DNA from: Culex pipiens pallens
Lineage: Eukaryota; Arthropoda; Insecta; Diptera; Culicidae
Reading direction: 5' to 3'
Assembly: GCF_016801865.2 (NCBI RefSeq)
Contig: NC_068938.1
Span: forward strand, 22,688,873 to 22,752,872
Length of the DNA: 64,000 bases
The first letter of the stretch is position 1; the number at the start of each line of letters is the position of its first letter. The notes beneath the pieces are model-generated. The model did no database searches, was not told where the DNA came from, and saw only the letters and a list, made by a program, of their open reading frames with translations. Shown one piece after another: positions 59,464 through 64,000 of the stretch. The position numbers were made by a program, and so were the translations under genes.

Positions 59464-61112
59464 TTGGTTAAATATAAAAATATCATTATGACAGGTTAAA
59501 CGAACAAAATTTTACCAAATTTGAATTATCAAATTTGGTAGAACAAAAATCTATGTGTTAGCATCGGCCACATTTAACCTAAAAAAATATATAGAAGATC
59601 ATTTTATTGAATCCATTTTGAATATTTATTTCGAACAGTTACTGAACACAATTTTGAAAAACTCGTGCTTTTTTTCAGTATTATTTTTTTTATATGTAAC
59701 ACTTATGTCGAAAATCTCAAATTATTTTATTTGTTTCTGGGTAGTTGGTAGTTGGCAATTTTGGTGTGAAAAATCTTTTTCCAAAGCTTCAATGAATGGT
59801 GATCTTCAAACCTCAAAGCCTAATTCGATTTAGAGCATATTTGGTTTAATTTTGCCTAAAGAATTGAATCCAATCGGGCAGACTACCCCAACTTTTCTCA
59901 ATACAAAAATGTCTGAACTGAAGTAAATGTCGTCACAAGACTCACCAATTCAATGCCGATTTCATCAAACGGCTTTACACGGCCAATTTACGGTCCTTTC
60001 CGCGAAAAAAAAACAAATTTGAAACTCTACGAGGAAAACAAATTTCATTAGACTGGCAAAAATTGATTTTCCACCAGCACGGTGTGCTTTTCAGGATTAA
60101 GCACACAGACTGACAAAATGCACTACGATGTGAGACGCGTGTGTGGGTGTAATCGTGTGGGTGTGTTTGCGAGCGCATAAATCTGTCATCGCCATTTGGC
60201 GGGGGCCATTAGTGGAAATGTTATGAGACGACGAGACGAATCGTTTCCCCTAATAGTGCATTTGTCATCTCGTCCGAGGATTTGGACTGGACTAGTGGAC
60301 CAACTGCGCATACTGGCCTGGACCGGGTTTGATATATTATCGATCATTTTGGTGGGAGGTGAACAGTTGAAAAGCCATAAATTTTCCGGTTTTCGTTAGA
60401 AAATTTATTTATTTTGATTAAATTATAGATTTTTGAATACTAAACGAACGTTTTTTATTTTATTGCAAAACATACGATTTTCTTTTTTTTTTCTTTGTGT
60501 AACTCGACACTAAGAGTGATAAATATGATGGTACGGGCAGCTGGTGTGCATCTTTATTTTGTTTATTTTATTGATTTATGACTATATCGGAGAATTAATG
60601 CTATTTTGTTTACTTATCCGCATTTGTGTTTTTTTTTCTAGTAATGTTATCCTCACAAGTTTATAGCTCTTATTTCAGGATTTTAAACGTATTTTGCAAC
60701 AATCTTATCTCAAAATCATTCCTTTTAGAAAAAAAATCTTTTTGAGTGTGTAAACTCAAACATACATGAGGCCAAAAAGGATTTTCGGTTACGTTGCCCA
60801 ATTCAATTTAGGAAACCTACGCACACACAACCTTTTCACCTTATGTACGTTTAACCTGAGCAGCATTTCGGTTTATGAATATTCATGTAGTTTTCTTCAA
60901 TTCCAGAAATCTGGTTTAACCTCAAAATTGGGACAACATGAATTTAAATTAACTAGTTACAAAAATGAAAGAAAATTTCTCTGAATTGAGTTGTACCACT
61001 TCCAATCAACCAGTCAACTTTCTTTCCAAAACAAGAAAAAAACTGTCAATTTGTCCCCAAATTGTTTCATTGTCAACTCCGACCTGACAATTTCCTTCGC
61101 TTTTTCCTCCAG

Positions 61113-61231
61113 GAACGATTACTCCTATCGGTGCTGCCCGAGCACGTCGCGGTGAAAATGCGACAAGATCTAGGATCAACAAACTCGGAGCAGTTCAAGA
61201 AAATCTACATGAGTCGTCACGAAAATGTCAG
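61113..61231 (+). CDS. Ac3: adenylate cyclase type III-like, coding exon 5 (gene continues beyond the window)
   Basis: Encodes residues 233-271 plus two bases (phase 2). Acceptor CCTCCAG, donor GTAAGC. The sequence ERLLLSVLPEHVAVKMRQDL is the conserved helix before the first catalytic domain. KKIYMSRHENV leads straight to the position where all membrane cyclases continue with the S(I/V)L(F/Y)AD metal-binding segment. That exon is not found before 64000, so both catalytic domains and the second membrane block are missing from the window. The open frame is clean through all five exons. Confidence 0.9.
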
Positions 61232-62049
61232 GTAAGCACAAAACGCTAATCCCCCATCCCCACCCATTTTTCCGTCCCCACAAGAATAAAATGCTATATG
61301 CTCCACGTGGTGCTTCCACGTGGGTGGGGGAGTGGTTGCGATGGACGGTTTCTTCGAGCTGTATTGTCGTTTTTCCCGTCACCGTCAAAGCCAACGCAAA
61401 GTGCCAGCGCGCGGTTTGCGATGACAGCTGAATTTTATCGCAGAGGAATGATCTTTGTCTTTGCCGGTGCGGGCGGAAGGGAACTGTTCTGCGATATTGC
61501 GTTTTCTTTTCCACAAATGGCTTCTGACAGAGTGAAGTCACGGAAATGAATTTTTGAGGATTTTTTGTTTGTTTTGCTGAATTTTTTACTTGGAAAAGGT
61601 TATCGGCGGTTGAAGACAATTTATTTGGAGAAAAATGCATTTATTATTTTTTTATAAAAATGGATCAGAAGGTTCATTACGATAAAAAAAGCTCTATTTT
61701 TACACTTATTGTGATGTTTTTCATTTATTTGGCCATGGCCTCGTATATTAATTAACATGATTTTTTTTAAATTACTAACATGCTTTTAAACATTGCCAAG
61801 AGTCATTGCCCATGACTGAAAAATTTACTTCCTGGGTATCTTAAGAACGGGTTTTTAACCCAAGTTGCCGGACCTTACAACGAGTGACCATTAAAAAAAA
61901 GTTCAACTGTTGAAAAAAAGATTGCATTTTTTATTTCATATTTTTTGAAAAATTCTAAAATTTGTTTCAATATCAAAAATATTTAGACATGACCGAATGT
62001 TTTTTTTTAAATTCATTCCTTCTTATAAGTTTCTTTTTCAAAAAATAGG

Positions 62050-63925
62050 AAAAAATAAGGCTGTTGTAAATTTTTTTCGAAGTTTTTGTCTCATGTCTCT
62101 GGCTGAAGTCGTGGGGGTGGGTGGGTAGGGCGGGGCAAAAAATTGAAAAATGAATAATATAAATTATTTACCGCGATTGATTTCAACATTTTAATTGAAA
62201 AGGGTTTTTAAATGCATTATACATCGGTACAGTTGTTTCATAATCATTAAATTAAAAAAATCTAAGCTTTGACGAAAAAACATTTTTCGCGAAAAAAAAA
62301 CTTGTTGCGGTACTGTACGCTTGCATGCGTATTAATGCATATGTTTTGTGCCGATATTGAAGGCGGAGTGTAATGTAATGTAATAATGTAAAACAGTAAA
62401 AAAAGGTTGGAAATTATCTCTTGTTTTGAGTAATTTTTCCTGAAAAATTTAAAATTGAACAGAAACAGATGAAAATTTCGCCAGTTTCTCATGAAAAATT
62501 ACACATTTTTTACACAAAATTTGTCACCATTCCCAGATGTAATAATACCATTTTTTTTACTGTGAACAAAATCTTAAAATTATACTAGTAACATAACTAA
62601 AAAGAATATTTGTAAATTGATTGTGTTTAAAAAAAATGTTTCATATACAGTAAAATTTTATTTTTTTTTTCTTTATCTTGTAAAAATACCACAGATTGAA
62701 AATATAGCAAACAATATTTTTAAAAACATGTTACCATTTCTCAGAATTTGCTAAATAGTTCCTGCTATCAAAATGTTTATCTGCCCTTTTCAAATGTTAG
62801 TCCAGAGTTATGATTACTTTCTCTAAAATTTGAATTTAGTTTATTTGTCATCGACCTTGTAAAAAGTTATGGGTCAAAAAGTTGAAGAATATTTGAGACA
62901 ACAAACTTGTTTGGGCTGTTGAACGAGCATAAAATTAAAGTCTCTTTTGTGGAATAGCAATTTGAAATAAACATGTTTTGTTTAAAGAGTAATTCTCTAC
63001 GAAATCGGTCTTTTTTCTTCAATTTTATTTTTTGTTTTGTTTAATCTGGCTGAAACTTTTCTGGTGCCTTCGATATGCTCAAAGAAGCCATTGTGCATCA
63101 TTAGTTTGTCCATATAATTTTCCATACAAATTTGGCAGCTGTCCATACAAAAATGATGTATGAAAATTCGAAAATCTGTATCTTTGGAAGGAACGTTTTG
63201 ATCGATTTGGTGTCTTCGGCAAAATTGTAGGTATGGATAAGGACTGCACTGAAAAATATGATACACGGTAAAATTTTTGTTTGATGATTTTTAATTTCAC
63301 TTTTTGTCTCTAAAACTTGATATGCAAAAAAAACACTATTTTCAATTTTTTTTATTTTCTGATATGTTTTAGGGGTCATCAAATGCCAACTTTTTTTGAA
63401 AATAGTAGCAGTTATTCATTTTTTTAAATTATTGTCCGTGTTTGCTGATTCTTGAAAAAAACATATTTTTGAAAAGCTGAGAAACTTTGTTGATAAGTAT
63501 CTTAATTGCTGAGATAATGCCAAGATTAAAAAACAGGAAAATTGAAGTTTTCTAAGTCTCACCCAAACAATCCATAATTTTCTAATGTCGATATCTCAGC
63601 AATTACTGGTCCGATTTTCAATGTTAAAATGAGAAACAGTCGTGAAACATTCTGATCTTTTCGAAAAAAATGTTTTTATTATTTTTTAATCAAAACTCAC
63701 ATTTCAAAAGTGTGTAATATTGAATGTATCGTATCAACAAAGTTCAAAAATGCAAAATATAAAGATATTAGAATCATTCTAAGCACATTTGAAATAATTC
63801 AACAATCTTTAAAATTTTTGTGAATTTTAGATGTACAGTACCGCATAAAATTTTCTTTAGCTGAAATTTTTGTTTTTTTTTTTGTCAAATCTTACATATT
63901 TTGAAAATTAATGTTATGTTGAATT
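62050..63925. repeat. inverted-repeat element related to 33440-34740
   Basis: GGCTGTTGTAAATTTTTTTC, GGGTAGGGCGGGGCAAAA and TTGCGGTACTGTACGC on the left correspond to the element at 34.5-34.74 kb. GTACAGTACCGCATAAAATT near 63833 is the inverted counterpart of the left arm. The foldback derivative 62986-63765 appears to sit inside it. The right end may lie beyond the window. Confidence 0.55.
62986..63765. repeat. deletion derivative of the 45941-47870 foldback
   Basis: Starts AGAGTAATTCTCTACGAAATC and follows the left arm of the large palindrome (TTTGTCCATATAATTTTCC; TGTCTTCGGCAAAATTGTAG). It loses a block near 63390, reaches the same loop (GTAATATTGAATGT), and then jumps into a small piece of the right arm (ATCAACAAAGTTCAA). 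Divergence is greater than between the arms of the large copy. Confidence 0.8.
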
Positions 63926-64000
63926 TATTGCTTGCAGAGCAGAGGAAAAACACTTTGAAAAATATTTGCAGTCCCGGGCAGACGGTAATAACAAAATTAA

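Larger units (their letters stand above)
54559..61112 (+). other. Ac3: Ac3 intron 4
   Basis: A 6554-bp phase-0 intron ending TTTTTCCTCCAG. It holds a TIR element (55125-56429), a short duplicated segment with a MITE in one copy (56877-57076), and the third 164-bp-repeat element (57236-59463). The stretch 59,470-61,080 has no recognised repeat or gene. Confidence 0.82.
61232..64000 (+). other. Ac3: Ac3 intron 5 (partial)
   Basis: Begins GTAAGC. Contains an inverted-repeat element from ~62050, a relic of the GTAAAATTACAC MITE family near 62460-62565, and the foldback derivative 62986-63765. The stretch 61,250-62,040 has nothing recognisable. Confidence 0.7.

Noticed and set aside
63938..64000. 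Possible Ac3 exon 6 after CTTGCAG at the right edge, in open frame
   Set aside because: Joined to exon 5 it would read charged residues (AEEKHFEKYLQ) where every membrane cyclase has the first metal-binding segment, and it lies at the edge of an inverted-repeat element.

Overview
The window is eukaryotic, repeat-dense, AT-rich DNA from an insect, most likely a culicine mosquito. The only recognisable host gene is the 5' half of a type III-like adenylate cyclase (Ac3) on the + strand. The mosquito assignment is an inference from the gene, its repeat-swollen introns, the abundant TIR/MITE families and a SINE with two tRNA-like units, an architecture known from the Culex Twin SINE. No host coding exon was recognised in the first 37.8 kb.

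Layout. 1-18,033 is intergenic DNA: a foldback inverted repeat at the left edge, an octanucleotide array, several small MITEs, a SINE fragment, a tRNA-like unit and one 1-kb TIR element, separated by stretches without recognisable genes. 18,034-32,224 is one insertion event later invaded twice. A non-LTR retrotransposon of about 7.4 kb (A, minus strand) is bounded by identical 24-bp target-site duplications. It carries an intact 1475-aa ORF with an N-terminal OTU-type cysteine protease domain, an AP-like endonuclease and a reverse transcriptase. Its 3' UTR was entered by a TA-flanked foldback element (B) built largely from inverted arrays of a 143-bp satellite. Inside that satellite sits a third insertion (C), again with a 24-bp duplication, which shares only the 3'-terminal ~0.4-0.5 kb with A and has a different, non-coding body.

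32,225-37,820 holds nested inverted-repeat elements, a 408-bp SINE with two tRNA-like units and an 11-bp target duplication, and the presumed 5' leader of Ac3. From 37,821 to the right edge lies Ac3: five coding exons (37,821-38,034; 44,187-44,358; 53,841-54,000; 54,409-54,558; 61,113-61,231) encode 271 complete residues, covering the N terminus, six transmembrane segments and the linker helix. The catalytic domains lie beyond the window.

The Ac3 introns are full of mobile DNA: a hAT-like element enclosing a 17-unit 164-bp satellite array, a near-perfect palindrome with 0.95-kb arms, two further hAT-like elements with exact 8-bp duplications, and repeated TIR families. Recurrent themes are nesting and elements that combine inverted repeats with internal tandem arrays. 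The genes do not form an operon or pathway; the window is one signalling gene plus layered transposon history.
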